Below are positions 1-6,894 of a DNA stretch of 9,438 nucleotides, piece by piece. Source of the stretch: JAQIBY01 sp964527535 (GTDB taxonomy: Bacteria > Bacteroidota > Bacteroidia > Bacteroidales > ML635J-15); the NCBI GenBank assembly GCA_964527535.1, contig CAZGPW010000175.1:1-9438 (forward strand), read 5' to 3'. The position numbers were made by a program, and so were the translations under genes. The notes under the pieces are model-generated. The model searched no databases. It was not told the DNA's origin and saw only the letters and a program-made list of their open reading frames with translations. The number at the start of each line of letters is the position of its first letter. Within the stretch, counting starts at the first letter, position 1.

Positions 1-126
1 GAAGTATCAGACATCAATACATCCCTGTTCAGCGTAAAACTGGATATGCTTTCAACGGGTGTATATTACTACGATATCAGGGAAAACGGTCAAACCATCG
101 GCCAGGGCAAACTGATGCTGGAATAA
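1..126 (+). CDS. C-terminal end of a type IX secretion substrate (partial)
   Basis: The reading frame is open from the first base and ends at TAA 124-126, giving 41 residues of a gene that begins outside the window. The piece reads as the end of a type A T9SS sorting domain: a Phe-x-Val-x-Leu strand (FSVKLDMLSTG), then the GVYYYDI strand, and a final GKLML segment just before the stop. In Bacteroidota this domain directs proteins through the Por/type IX system to the cell surface or outside, where it is usually cleaved. The cargo domain is not visible, so the function of the mature protein cannot be stated. The call rests on the motif pattern and on its position at the extreme C terminus. Confidence 0.8.
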   Translation, partial: EVSDINTSLFSVKLDMLSTGVYYYDIRENGQTIGQGKLMLE

Positions 127-133
127 ACGCAAC

Positions 134-180
134 ACTCCCGAAACAAACAGAATATCCTGTATAGAACTCGATTCGGGAGT
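134..180 (+). terminator. Possible stem-loop terminator after the type IX gene
   Basis: Perfect 9-base arms ACTCCCGAA (134-142) and TTCGGGAGT (172-180) start eight bases after the stop codon. Inside the 29-base loop a smaller stem ACAG/CTGT can form. No U tract follows, so this is not a classic intrinsic terminator. It may act as a 3' end stabiliser or could be another dispersed palindrome. Confidence 0.3.
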
Positions 181-273
181 TGAAAATGCAAACGGCACAA
201 TAAAAAAGGGGGTTCTACTGCAAACTTAGTAGAAAACCAGGAATATCTAAAGGTAAAAATTTAGGTGTAATGT

Positions 274-353
274 TGTCGGGTGTCGGGTGTCGGAAGTCAG
301 GAGTTGTGAATACTTCTTCCGACTCCGGTCTTCGGTCTTCCGACTTCAGACTT
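274..353. repeat. GTCGG/CTTCC intergenic repeat with tandem heptamer
   Basis: The left half has three consecutive copies of a 7-base unit, TGTCGGG, TGTCGGG and TGTCGGA (274-294). The right half is rich in the complementary motif, for example CTTCCGACT near 317 and CTTCCGACTTC at 337-347. The two halves can therefore pair imperfectly into a long hairpin. From general knowledge, arrays of this GTCGGAAGTC type occur between genes in many environmental Bacteroidota genomes. No function is assigned. Confidence 0.55.
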
Positions 354-548
354 GTAACCTATCGGTCATTACACAATAGGATTAGGTAATCAGCGGGTTA
401 ATCATAACCCATTAAAAAGGCAGTAGTACCCAAAAGGGAACTATTTTTGAAGAAGAACATAAAATCAAAAAAGAAATGAATAAGGATTTTATGGCGTTTC
501 TTTGACATTACCTATTATACAGAAGGCCTGGGAGCTTAAGTAAGGATC

Positions 549-616
549 TTAACCCCGTGAAATCCTGAACTCTGTTTAGGAAAAATAATAAAAGTATTTC
601 TATTTCATGGGGTTAA
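549..616. repeat. 15-base inverted repeat forming a large stem-loop
   Basis: The arm at 549-563 (TTAACCCCGTGAAAT) and the arm at 602-616 (ATTTCATGGGGTTAA) are complementary at 14 of 15 positions, with the remaining pair able to form G-U in RNA. They enclose 38 AT-rich bases. A related motif, TTCACCCCGTTAA, lies nearby around 692-704. The TTAACCCC core resembles that of the palindromes at 8847-8866 and 9093-9112, so this may be a relative of the same repeat family. Confidence 0.5.
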
Positions 617-752
617 CGTAAAAACCCCCTTCCAAGCTATTGAAAAATTCCTGCCCGTAGTTTTAGCGTATCGGGGATTTGAAATGAAACCTTCACCCCG
701 TTAAATAAATTGAAATGTAATTAATAATAATATTAAATTACACAGTTGCAAT

Positions 753-826
753 GTGCTGAGCTTGTCGAAGTGAGCGAAGCCGAATTAAGGCTGCCGAAGG
801 GCGCCGTCCTGAGCAAAGTCGAAGGG
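753..826. repeat. CTGAGC-TCGAAG dispersed repeat, two copies
   Basis: Two direct copies of CTGAGC followed by three or four bases and TCGAAG occur at 756-770 and 809-824, separated by GC-rich sequence that contains another TGAGCGAAG variant (771-779). The block is clearly more GC-rich than its AT-rich flanks. The GAGC...GTCGAAGGG motif is one I recognise as a dispersed repeat in many environmental bacterial genomes. Its role is unknown. Confidence 0.5.
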
Positions 827-991
827 TTGCTTGAGCTATGCCGGGTGCGATGTACTGAGAGAACCACAGAACAAAAGCACATCAAATCTATTTTTAGGTG
901 AAAAATATTTAATTACAAAACAATTATCCCCATCCATGTGCAAAACTTGTTTTAATTTTTAATATTATCCGTCTGAGCAGGATAAGTTTTA

Positions 992-1087
992 TATCTTTGT
1001 TTTGTAGTGTTTTGGATTACACCGACTAAAACACCAACAATTTGTATTTTATACAAACAAAATGCTACATTTATTGTTTTAATTTTG
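992..1087 (+). promoter_or_regulatory. Candidate -7 elements and leader dyads upstream of the first permease
   Basis: Two exact matches to the Bacteroidota -7 consensus TAnnTTTG are present: TATCTTTG at 992-999 and TAATTTTG at 1080-1087. Neither has a TTTG box at the usual 17-23 base distance, so each is only a candidate. Just after the first lie two inverted repeats: GTGTTTT (1007-1013) with AAAACAC (1028-1034), and a 17-base perfect dyad TTTGTAT-TTT-ATACAAA (1041-1057). A start at the first element would give a leader of about 230 bases. Confidence 0.3.
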
Positions 1088-1238
1088 CTGATATTTAGTT
1101 GTTTATAAGCTTCGAAACTTCAGTAAAAAAGATACTGGCATGAAATGTCAATGGCTACGGATAAATCTGTTACAAATACCATGCATTTAACCGGAATCAG
1201 AACAAATTATGGTACAAAAGTGTTAATATGGGACTGAC

Positions 1239-3029
1239 ATGGATACGGACATACTAATTGTACTTCTGATATTATCCATCACTGTAGTGATGTTTGTCCT
1301 GGACATTGTCCGCATTGATCTTGTTGCAATTATGAGCATGCTGGCACTGGGCTGGAGCGGCATTCTTACACCTGAAGAGATGTTTGCAGGGTTTTCGAGC
1401 AATGCTGTTATTTCAATCATAGCGGTAATGATTATGGGGCGGGGAATTGCAAGAACCGGCCTTATGGACAAATTCTCCATTGCAATGATCAAATTGGCCG
1501 GCTCTGGCAGGAGGCCACTGACGGCCATAATGTCCTCAATTCTTGGAATGGTTTCCGGATTTGTACAAAACATCGGAGCAGCAGCCATTTTTTTGCCTGG
1601 AATACTTAATGTATCCCGGCGCACAAAAACACAGGCATCTGCACTTCTCATGCCGATCGGCTTTGCTATTATCCTGGGTGGGACACTCAGCATGGTTGGT
1701 TCCGGTCACCTGATACTGGTCAACGATTTATTGCAAAATGCAGGTCTTCAACCATACGGATTGTTCAGTGTAACACCAATCGGGTTAATTTTGCTGGCAA
1801 CAGGCGTAGGCTTTTTTTACTTTTTGGGAAAATACGTGTTGCCAAAACAAAAAACAGGTACCCGAACACCCACCGCTCAGGAGAAATTAATTGAAAAGCT
1901 GCAGCTACCAAGCAATATCTGGTATTATTCTATTTCTGAAGACAGCCCATTGATCAATCAAACAACCGAACAGTCCGGTATATGGAAACGATTCAATGTG
2001 AACATTATCGGAATTTCAGGAGAGCATTCTGTAATCTATGCCCCCTGGCGGGAAACCCGCTTCAAAGCAGGACAGGAAATAGCTCTTTTGGGCAATAAAG
2101 AGAATATTCAGCATCTTGCAGAGGAGTTCAAACTTATTGAAGAACCCCCTCTGAAGCGTTTTTCCCGCTTACGCGATCCCGACGAATCAGGTTTCGCCGA
2201 AGTAATCGTTCCGCCACGTTCCGAAGCCATTGGGCAGACCATACGTGAATTTTCGATGCGACGGCGTTTTGCTGTTGAACCATTGAGGCTGTTCAGTAAA
2301 GGGGAAGAAATGCGGGGAGATTTTTCAGATCACAAAATTTCTGTTGGGGATACCATCATTGTGTATGGTTTATGGGAAAAAATAAAGGAAATGGATAAAA
2401 GCATTGACTTTGTTGTAGCCACACCCATTAAATCCGGGGATAAAAACAAATCCAAATCCCTCCTTGCCGGTCTGAGTTTTTTGCTGGCAATAGGCCTGGC
2501 CATTGCCGGCTTTCCCATTTCCATGGCTTTCTTTACCGGTGCCGTGGCAATGATACTTGGCGGCGTGCTAAACATGCAACATGCGTATCAGTCTATTCAA
2601 TGGAAAATTGTATTTCTACTCGCCGGATTGATTCCGCTTGGCATCGCTATGCAGAAAAGCGGAGCTGCCATGTTTCTCGCACAGGAAATCATGACACTTG
2701 TTTCCGGCAGTTCTACCATTGTATTGCTTCTTACCATTGGAATCACTTCCACCATTTTTTCATTGCTGATCTCAAATTTTGGTGCCATAGTGGTATTGGC
2801 TCCCATGGTGATAGGCATGGCTGAAATCAGCGGCCTTGACCCACTGCCCCTTGTACTGATGTCTGCAGTTTGTGTCTCAAATTCATTTATTTTGCCTACC
2901 CAGCAGGTCAATGCTTTGCTGATGACAGCAGGCGGATACAGAAACCGGGATTTTATCAGGGCAGGATCCGGCCTGACCGTACTGTTTCTGCTGATTACCG
3001 TAAGTTTCTTTTATCTGCTGATGATTTGA
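1239..3029 (+). CDS. Divergent SLC13/DASS-family permease with two TrkA-C domains
   Basis: This 596-residue inner-membrane protein has the layout of SLC13-type anion or carboxylate permeases: about six hydrophobic segments in residues 5-201, a soluble middle with two TrkA-C (RCK_C) domains (about 225-298 and 317-390, the second opening EVIVPPRSEAIGQT), and a second membrane block from about 407 to 596. The start is fixed by an in-frame TAA at 1224 with no other ATG between. It is anomalous at the family's signature sites. QNIGA (110-114) replaces NN(V)GA, the GTPPN loop is GSGHLI (about 154-159), SNFGA (512-516) replaces NNAA, and QQVNALLMTAGGY (555-567) replaces SNT...GPGGY. It shares overall plan with the convergent neighbour and ends 15 bases from it. 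Substrate cannot be predicted, and the altered sites suggest a changed substrate or ion coupling. Confidence 0.85.
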   Translation: MDTDILIVLLILSITVVMFVLDIVRIDLVAIMSMLALGWSGILTPEEMFAGFSSNAVISIIAVMIMGRGIARTGLMDKFSIAMIKLAGSGRRPLTAIMSSILGMVSGFVQNIGAAAIFLPGILNVSRRTKTQASALLMPIGFAIILGGTLSMVGSGHLILVNDLLQNAGLQPYGLFSVTPIGLILLATGVGFFYFLGKYVLPKQKTGTRTPTAQEKLIEKLQLPSNIWYYSISEDSPLINQTTEQSGIWKRFNVNIIGISGEHSVIYAPWRETRFKAGQEIALLGNKENIQHLAEEFKLIEEPPLKRFSRLRDPDESGFAEVIVPPRSEAIGQTIREFSMRRRFAVEPLRLFSKGEEMRGDFSDHKISVGDTIIVYGLWEKIKEMDKSIDFVVATPIKSGDKNKSKSLLAGLSFLLAIGLAIAGFPISMAFFTGAVAMILGGVLNMQHAYQSIQWKIVFLLAGLIPLGIAMQKSGAAMFLAQEIMTLVSGSSTIVLLLTIGITSTIFSLLISNFGAIVVLAPMVIGMAEISGLDPLPLVLMSAVCVSNSFILPTQQVNALLMTAGGYRNRDFIRAGSGLTVLFLLITVSFFYLLMI

Positions 3030-3044
3030 CAACCTTCATGTGTT

Positions 3045-4814
3045 TTACAACGGCCACACAAGCAAAATCATTGGAATCGCCACGGCAACAATGATGATAT
3101 CCAAAGGAAGCCCCATGCGCCAATAGTCTGTAAATTTATAGCCCCCCGGCCCCATCACAATTGTATTAGACTGGTGTCCTATGGGTGTCAAAAAAGCACA
3201 GGAACCACCAACGGCAACAACCATCAAAAAGGGATCAATAGAATAACCCAGCCCGTTGGCAATGCCTATAGCGATTGGTGCCATCAATACCACAGTAGCA
3301 GCATTGTTGATGATGTCAGACAAAAGCATGGTAATCACCATCACAATTGTAAGCAGTGCCCATGGAGGCATAACATCATCCAGATCGGCGATGCGGGAGG
3401 AAATCATATCTGCACCTCCGGTATTTTCAAGTGCCATTCCAACGGGAATCATAGCCCCGAGCAACACAATTACAGGCCAGTCAATGCTGGTGTAAAGTTC
3501 CCTGATAGGCAATATTTTTGTAAGTATCATTGCAACAGCAGCCATCACGAAGGCCACTTGTACTGGCATTAACCCGGTAACAATCATAACAATGGCAGCG
3601 GCAAAAATACCCAAAGCAAGCGGTATTTTCGTTTCGTATCCGAGCCGCAGACCACGGCGGGCAAGCGGCATACAGCCAATGGCAGTGATCGTATCATGGA
3701 TTATGTGCTCCCTGCCCTGCAGCAAAAGAACATCACCGGTTTTAAATTTCACATGGTCCAGCCTGTGCCGGATTTTTTGCTCACGCCGTGCTACAGCCAG
3801 CAGATTTATCCCGTAGCGACTACGCATGCGAAGGGACGCAGCTGTCTCTCCTACCAGCGGAGAGTCGCCCATAACCACAGCTTCAGTGATGGCAATTTTA
3901 TCCGATCCCCGGGCATCTTTCCTGAACTTTTTATCCCCCACAAGTTTTACTCCGGTATCCTTGATGAAGGTTTTAAGCTCATCGGCATCGGTTTCCAAAA
4001 TGATGATATCTTTCAACTGAATAAGTTCCTCGGCATGTGGGGCATGAATGCGCTTATCATTGCGAACCAGTCCGAGAATTTGTACATCAGCATCTGTAAT
4101 ATCATTGATTTCTGCTATGCTTTTGCCTTTGATTTTTGACTCACTGCTAACACTTACTTCAGCGATATAGTCTTCAATTTCAAAAAGCTCCTTATCTGAC
4201 TTTTGTGCTTTCCTTTTTGGTAACAATCGCCAGCCGGCCAATGTAATAAAAGCTAATCCGACAACTGCTACGACGAGCCCTACCGGTGTAAAGTCAAACA
4301 TGCCAAATGCTTCTCCTGTCTCTTCAGCCCTGAAAGTAGCAATGATGATGTTGGGTGGCGTGCCGATGAGGGTTGTCATGCCGCCAAGCAAAGAGGCAAA
4401 GGCTATGGGCATTAAAATAAATGAAACCGGGTGCCCGTTTTTTCTGGCCATGTGTATGGCAACTGGCATGATGATGGCCAGCGCCCCCACATTGTTCATG
4501 AAAGCTGAGGCTACAGCAACAAGTGCAGAAAGAGCCAGAATCTGTATCAAAAGATTTTTGCCCAGTTTCATCACCCATTTTCCGAGTACATCAATGACCC
4601 CGGAAAATTCCAGGGCTTTGCCAATTACCAGCACAGAAGCAACGGTAATCACTGCAGGGTGACCAAAGCCATTAAAGGCTTCCCCGGGTTCAATAATCCC
4701 AAAAATCAATAAAATGATGAGTGATATCAACGCCACAAGGTCATGGCGGATTTTACCCCAGGCAAAAAGGAAGAGGGTCAGTAACAATACTCCAAATACA
4801 ATATACTGGTCCAT
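3045..4814 (-). CDS. SLC13/DASS-family permease with two TrkA-C domains
   Basis: A 589-residue inner-membrane transporter of the SLC13/DASS type, which move sulfate, dicarboxylates or related anions, commonly driven by sodium or protons. The family signatures are intact: NNVGA (107-111) in the first half, GTPPN (151-155), NNAA (503-506) in the second half, and SNT (549-551) followed by MGPGGY. The two membrane halves (about 4-200 and 396-589) flank two TrkA-C (RCK_C) domains (about 216-288 and 308-380), a layout typical of bacterial long-form members. These soluble domains may sense a ligand, but which one is unknown. ATG at 4812-4814 matches the usual N terminus of a short periplasmic end plus first helix. 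It probably has its own promoter (4863-4870) and converges on the divergent paralogue. The substrate is not determinable from sequence alone. Confidence 0.92.
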   Translation of the reverse strand: MDQYIVFGVLLLTLFLFAWGKIRHDLVALISLIILLIFGIIEPGEAFNGFGHPAVITVASVLVIGKALEFSGVIDVLGKWVMKLGKNLLIQILALSALVAVASAFMNNVGALAIIMPVAIHMARKNGHPVSFILMPIAFASLLGGMTTLIGTPPNIIIATFRAEETGEAFGMFDFTPVGLVVAVVGLAFITLAGWRLLPKRKAQKSDKELFEIEDYIAEVSVSSESKIKGKSIAEINDITDADVQILGLVRNDKRIHAPHAEELIQLKDIIILETDADELKTFIKDTGVKLVGDKKFRKDARGSDKIAITEAVVMGDSPLVGETAASLRMRSRYGINLLAVARREQKIRHRLDHVKFKTGDVLLLQGREHIIHDTITAIGCMPLARRGLRLGYETKIPLALGIFAAAIVMIVTGLMPVQVAFVMAAVAMILTKILPIRELYTSIDWPVIVLLGAMIPVGMALENTGGADMISSRIADLDDVMPPWALLTIVMVITMLLSDIINNAATVVLMAPIAIGIANGLGYSIDPFLMVVAVGGSCAFLTPIGHQSNTIVMGPGGYKFTDYWRMGLPLDIIIVAVAIPMILLVWPL

Positions 4815-4862
4815 AAATATTGATTTACCACAAACAATTCAATTCACCATTAGACATGCAAT

Positions 4863-4870
4863 CAAAGATA
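4863..4870 (-). promoter_or_regulatory. Candidate -7 promoter element for the minus-strand permease
   Basis: On the minus strand this reads TATCTTTG, an exact TAnnTTTG match and identical to the 992-999 element before the other permease. It lies about 50 bases before the start codon, giving a leader of roughly 40 bases. The nearest TTTG box upstream (4901-4904) is 30 bases away, longer than usual, so the call is tentative. Confidence 0.35.
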
Positions 4871-4914
4871 ATCAAAAAGTTTATTATAAGAAAACACCCG
4901 CAAAAACAACGTAA

Positions 4915-5010
4915 CTAACATTTAGCATTCCTGAGATAAGGTACGATAAACTCTCCGTATTTTTTCGGATGGGCATAAAAGACCTCTTTGTGTACAACGT
5001 ATCCATCCAG
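4915..5010 (-). pseudogene. Possible C-terminal remnant of an unknown gene
   Basis: Between rtcB and the permease one minus-strand frame is open from a TAA at 5011-5013 to a TAG at 4915-4917. It gives 31 codons with no start codon and a composition like a real protein end (contains HKEVFYAHPKKYGEF and IVPYLRNAKC). I do not recognise the family. It might be the relic of a gene once located after rtcB, or simply chance. An overlapping frame with an ATG at 5004-5006 gives about 41 residues but looks less protein-like. Confidence 0.22.
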
Positions 5011-5024
5011 TTAACCTACCCTTG

Positions 5025-6179
5025 TCAACCTTTGATTACAGCCAGCGGCAATAATTGTGTTACAATGGCAACAAGGTCTTCCTGATTTTTCATCACAATA
5101 TCAATATCTTTGTACGCTCCCGCTGCTTCATCTAAATTGTTTTTAGTACGAACTGCATGTATAATCCCTGAATTATCCAGAAATTCAATTTCTTTTTCCA
5201 TATTTAGTGTTCTGATGGCTTGCTTGCGTCCCATTTTGCGTCCGGCACCATGTGAACAGGACATAAAAGATTCCGGATTTCCTTTTCCTTTCACAATGTA
5301 ACTGGCAGTTCCTTGTGAACCGGGAATTATCCCTGTTTGTCCGGGTTTTGCTGATGTAGCTCCTTTGCGGTGAACAACAACCTCCTTACCATAATGCTTT
5401 TCTACGGCTGCATAATTGTGGTGGATGTTGATTATGTCACCAAATTGTACCTTATCAACGGTCTCAATGATAATCTTTTTCACTGCCTCCAGCATTGCAT
5501 AACGGTTGGCTTTAGAAAAGTTCAGGGCAAAATTCATCGCTTCAAAATAAGCTTGTCCCTCTGATGTTTCCATGGGCAACCAGGCTAAAGATTTGTTTGG
5601 CAGTTCAATCTTTTTGTCATCACAATATTTAACCGCTTTTTGATGAAATGCGTTGGCGATTTTTAAACCGAAATTCCGCGACCCGGAATGCAACATCAAC
5701 CAGATATGACCATCAGAACCTTTTTGTATTTCGATAAAATGATTGCCGCCGCCAAGTGTCCCTAGTTGATACCGGGCGTTGTCAAGTTCTTGTTGAATGA
5801 TATCAACGGCAGGAGCGACATCAAATCCTTCCCATTTTTGCCTGTGCTTGTGGTGTTTTCGCCCTTTCGGGATGCGGTGATATAAGTGTTTTACAATGGT
5901 GGATAAATCTTTTTTGTTGATGGATGTAAGTGATGTTTTTACGGCACACATGCCACACCCGATGTCCACACCAACAGCGTTGGGAATGATCACATCTTCA
6001 GTAGCCAGTACGCCACCGATGGGCATACCAAAGCCTTTATGACAATCCGGCATGATGGCAACCCACTTGTAAGTTACGGATAAATTGGCCAGATTCCGCG
6101 CTTGTTGCAATGCTGCTTCATCTATATCCTCAAGCCATAATTTGATGGGCTTATTTTCTGATGTGATTACTTTTTTCAT
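5025..6179 (-). CDS. rtcB: RNA-splicing ligase RtcB
   Basis: A complete 384-residue RtcB. The enzyme joins RNA 2',3'-cyclic phosphate or 3'-phosphate ends to 5'-hydroxyl ends using GTP and manganese, in RNA repair or tRNA splicing in the cytoplasm. All key motifs are present in order: VDIGCGM (71-77, metal ligands Asp72 and Cys75), GGGNHF (143-148, His147), HSGSRN (164-169, His164), HNYA (254-257, His254), HRKGAT (270-275), PGSQGT (286-291), SHGAGR (309-314, His310 the guanylylated residue) and a terminal Lys-Gly. The spacing His147-His164 (17) and His254-His310 (56) equals that of the E. coli enzyme, while the stretch between Cys75 and His147 is shorter. The ATG at 6177-6179 starts MKKVIT, normal for the family. 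No archease, RtcA or RtcR gene is nearby. A 210-base gap separates it from the downstream permease, so it is likely transcribed alone. Confidence 0.97.
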   Translation of the reverse strand: MKKVITSENKPIKLWLEDIDEAALQQARNLANLSVTYKWVAIMPDCHKGFGMPIGGVLATEDVIIPNAVGVDIGCGMCAVKTSLTSINKKDLSTIVKHLYHRIPKGRKHHKHRQKWEGFDVAPAVDIIQQELDNARYQLGTLGGGNHFIEIQKGSDGHIWLMLHSGSRNFGLKIANAFHQKAVKYCDDKKIELPNKSLAWLPMETSEGQAYFEAMNFALNFSKANRYAMLEAVKKIIIETVDKVQFGDIINIHHNYAAVEKHYGKEVVVHRKGATSAKPGQTGIIPGSQGTASYIVKGKGNPESFMSCSHGAGRKMGRKQAIRTLNMEKEIEFLDNSGIIHAVRTKNNLDEAAGAYKDIDIVMKNQEDLVAIVTQLLPLAVIKG

Positions 6180-6265
6180 CTGGTAAAAATATTATGCTTT
6201 GAGCAAATCTGCAAAAGGTCTAAGTTGATTTAAGGGGCTAAAGATAAAAATTGTTACTTTTGAGT

Positions 6266-6790
6266 ATGTCTTTATACAAAAAAAGACATTCTGACAAAGG
6301 CCTCCGGCTACAATCATGGGATTATCCGTCTTCGCTTCTGCTACGCCGGACAAGTTATGGAATGGAAAATATTTTGTCACCATTAACACCAAAGATAAAG
6401 TAGAATGTTTTGGAGATGTGTTTTCTGAAGAAATGCATCATTCTGCAGAAGGAAAATTAGCCAATGAATTTTGGGAAATGATTCCTGAAAAATTTTCTTT
6501 TGCCAGATTGGATGAATTCATTGTCATGCCAAATCATGTGCATGGAATCATTGAGATTAATAAATCTCCCAACAGTAGGAATTCTGCTAACAGTGGGTGT
6601 TTATCTAATAGTGGGGAATCTATCCAGAATTATCAGATGGTACAAAGGCAGAGTGAGTTATGAAATCCATCAGGCCGGCTATAAATTTGCCTGGCAAACA
6701 CTTTTTCATGACAGAATCATCAGAAATGAAATGGAATTAAACTGAATAAGACAGTACATCAGGAATAATCCCAAAAACCGGAAACTATAA
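6266..6790 (+). pseudogene. Broken REP-associated tyrosine transposase (RAYT, Y1_Tnp family)
   Basis: RAYTs are single-strand HUH nucleases linked to mobilisation of short palindromic repeats. This one is split over frames. The true N terminus (ATG 6266, MSLYKKRHS...RLQSWDYP) is in one frame. From about 6355 the next frame carries WNGKYFVTINTKDK, the LDEFIVMPNHVHGII segment with the HUH-type His-Val-His at 6535-6543, and ends at 6663 in junk. The first frame resumes with LSRIIRWYKGRVSYEI...FHDRIIRNEMELN (about 6625-6742), where a TGA (6743-6745) interrupts before IRQYIRNNPKNRKL and TAA 6788-6790. Joined, the parts cover a normal RAYT from end to end. The Tyr in RWYKG is a candidate nucleophile, by family analogy only. 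Two frame changes plus a stop mean it cannot make an intact enzyme. An ATG at 6316 gives a 115-residue frame but is not the ancestral start. Confidence 0.85.
6571..6624 (+). repeat. Three degenerate 18-base tandem repeats inside the RAYT pseudogene
   Basis: Units start AACAGTAGG (6571), AACAGTGGG (6589) and AATAGTGGG (6607), each 18 bases, encoding Asn-Ser-(Arg/Gly) at the head of each hexapeptide. They fall in the loop between the HUH core and the tyrosine-bearing helix, exactly where the reading frame changes. Slippage in this array is a plausible cause of the frameshift. Confidence 0.6.
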
Positions 6791-6797
6791 TCAAGAA

Positions 6798-6824
6798 CAA
6801 TTTTGCAATTCAATTGCAAAATTG
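6798..6824. repeat. 27-base perfect palindrome between convergent units
   Basis: CAATTTTGCAATT (6798-6810) and AATTGCAAAATTG (6812-6824) are exact reverse complements around a single C. It starts seven bases after the last codon of the RAYT remnant and lies about 70 bases beyond the stop of the minus-strand exported-protein gene. It has no U tract and little GC, so it is a poor intrinsic terminator. It could be a protein-binding site or a RAYT-linked palindrome. Confidence 0.55.
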
Positions 6825-6894
6825 ACTAATATTTTCATGTATAATAAATTTAAACTTAAAATTTAAATTATCCAAATAATTTTATTGTTCTCAC

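Larger units (their letters stand above)
127..1238. other. Long intergenic region with repeats, no supported gene
   Basis: This 1.1 kb stretch has stops in all frames and no convincing gene. It holds a stem-loop after the type IX gene (134-180), a small hairpin with arms 213-219 and 228-234, a GTCGG/CTTCC repeat block (274-353), a short dyad with arms GGGTTA and TAACCC (395-410), a large stem-loop (549-616), a CTGAGC/TCGAAG repeat (753-826), and AT-rich DNA with candidate promoter elements before the permease. A nine-codon frame at 476-505 is too short to support. The mixture of repeat types suggests a site where mobile palindromes have accumulated. Confidence 0.7.

Noticed and set aside
476..505. 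Nine-codon frame MNKDFMAFL
   Set aside because: Too short, no ribosome binding signal and no conservation that can be seen.
127..1238. tRNA, small RNA gene or riboswitch in the long intergenic region
   Set aside because: No TPsiC-like arm, cloverleaf or known riboswitch core could be found by eye; only repeats and simple hairpins are visible.
1223..1693. 156-codon minus-strand open frame opposite the first permease
   Set aside because: It lies fully antisense to a well-supported membrane protein gene and has no recognisable domain; open frames opposite hydrophobic coding regions are common. The same applies to 2330-2575 and 2597-2911 on the minus strand.
3020..3060. Bidirectional terminator between the permeases
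   Set aside because: The 15-base gap has no inverted repeat and no T tract.
3696..4139. Plus-strand open frames opposite the second permease (including 3174-3572 and 4300-4662)
   Set aside because: They are antisense to a conserved gene with intact family motifs, and their translations are low-complexity or show no protein-like pattern.
6192..6392. 66-codon minus-strand frame upstream of rtcB
   Set aside because: It overlaps the RAYT N-terminal coding sequence on the opposite strand and has no family features.
6316..6663. 115-residue protein starting at ATG 6316 as a real small gene
   Set aside because: It is only the middle part of a disrupted RAYT; the true N terminus is at 6266 in another frame and the C-terminal part is in that frame too.
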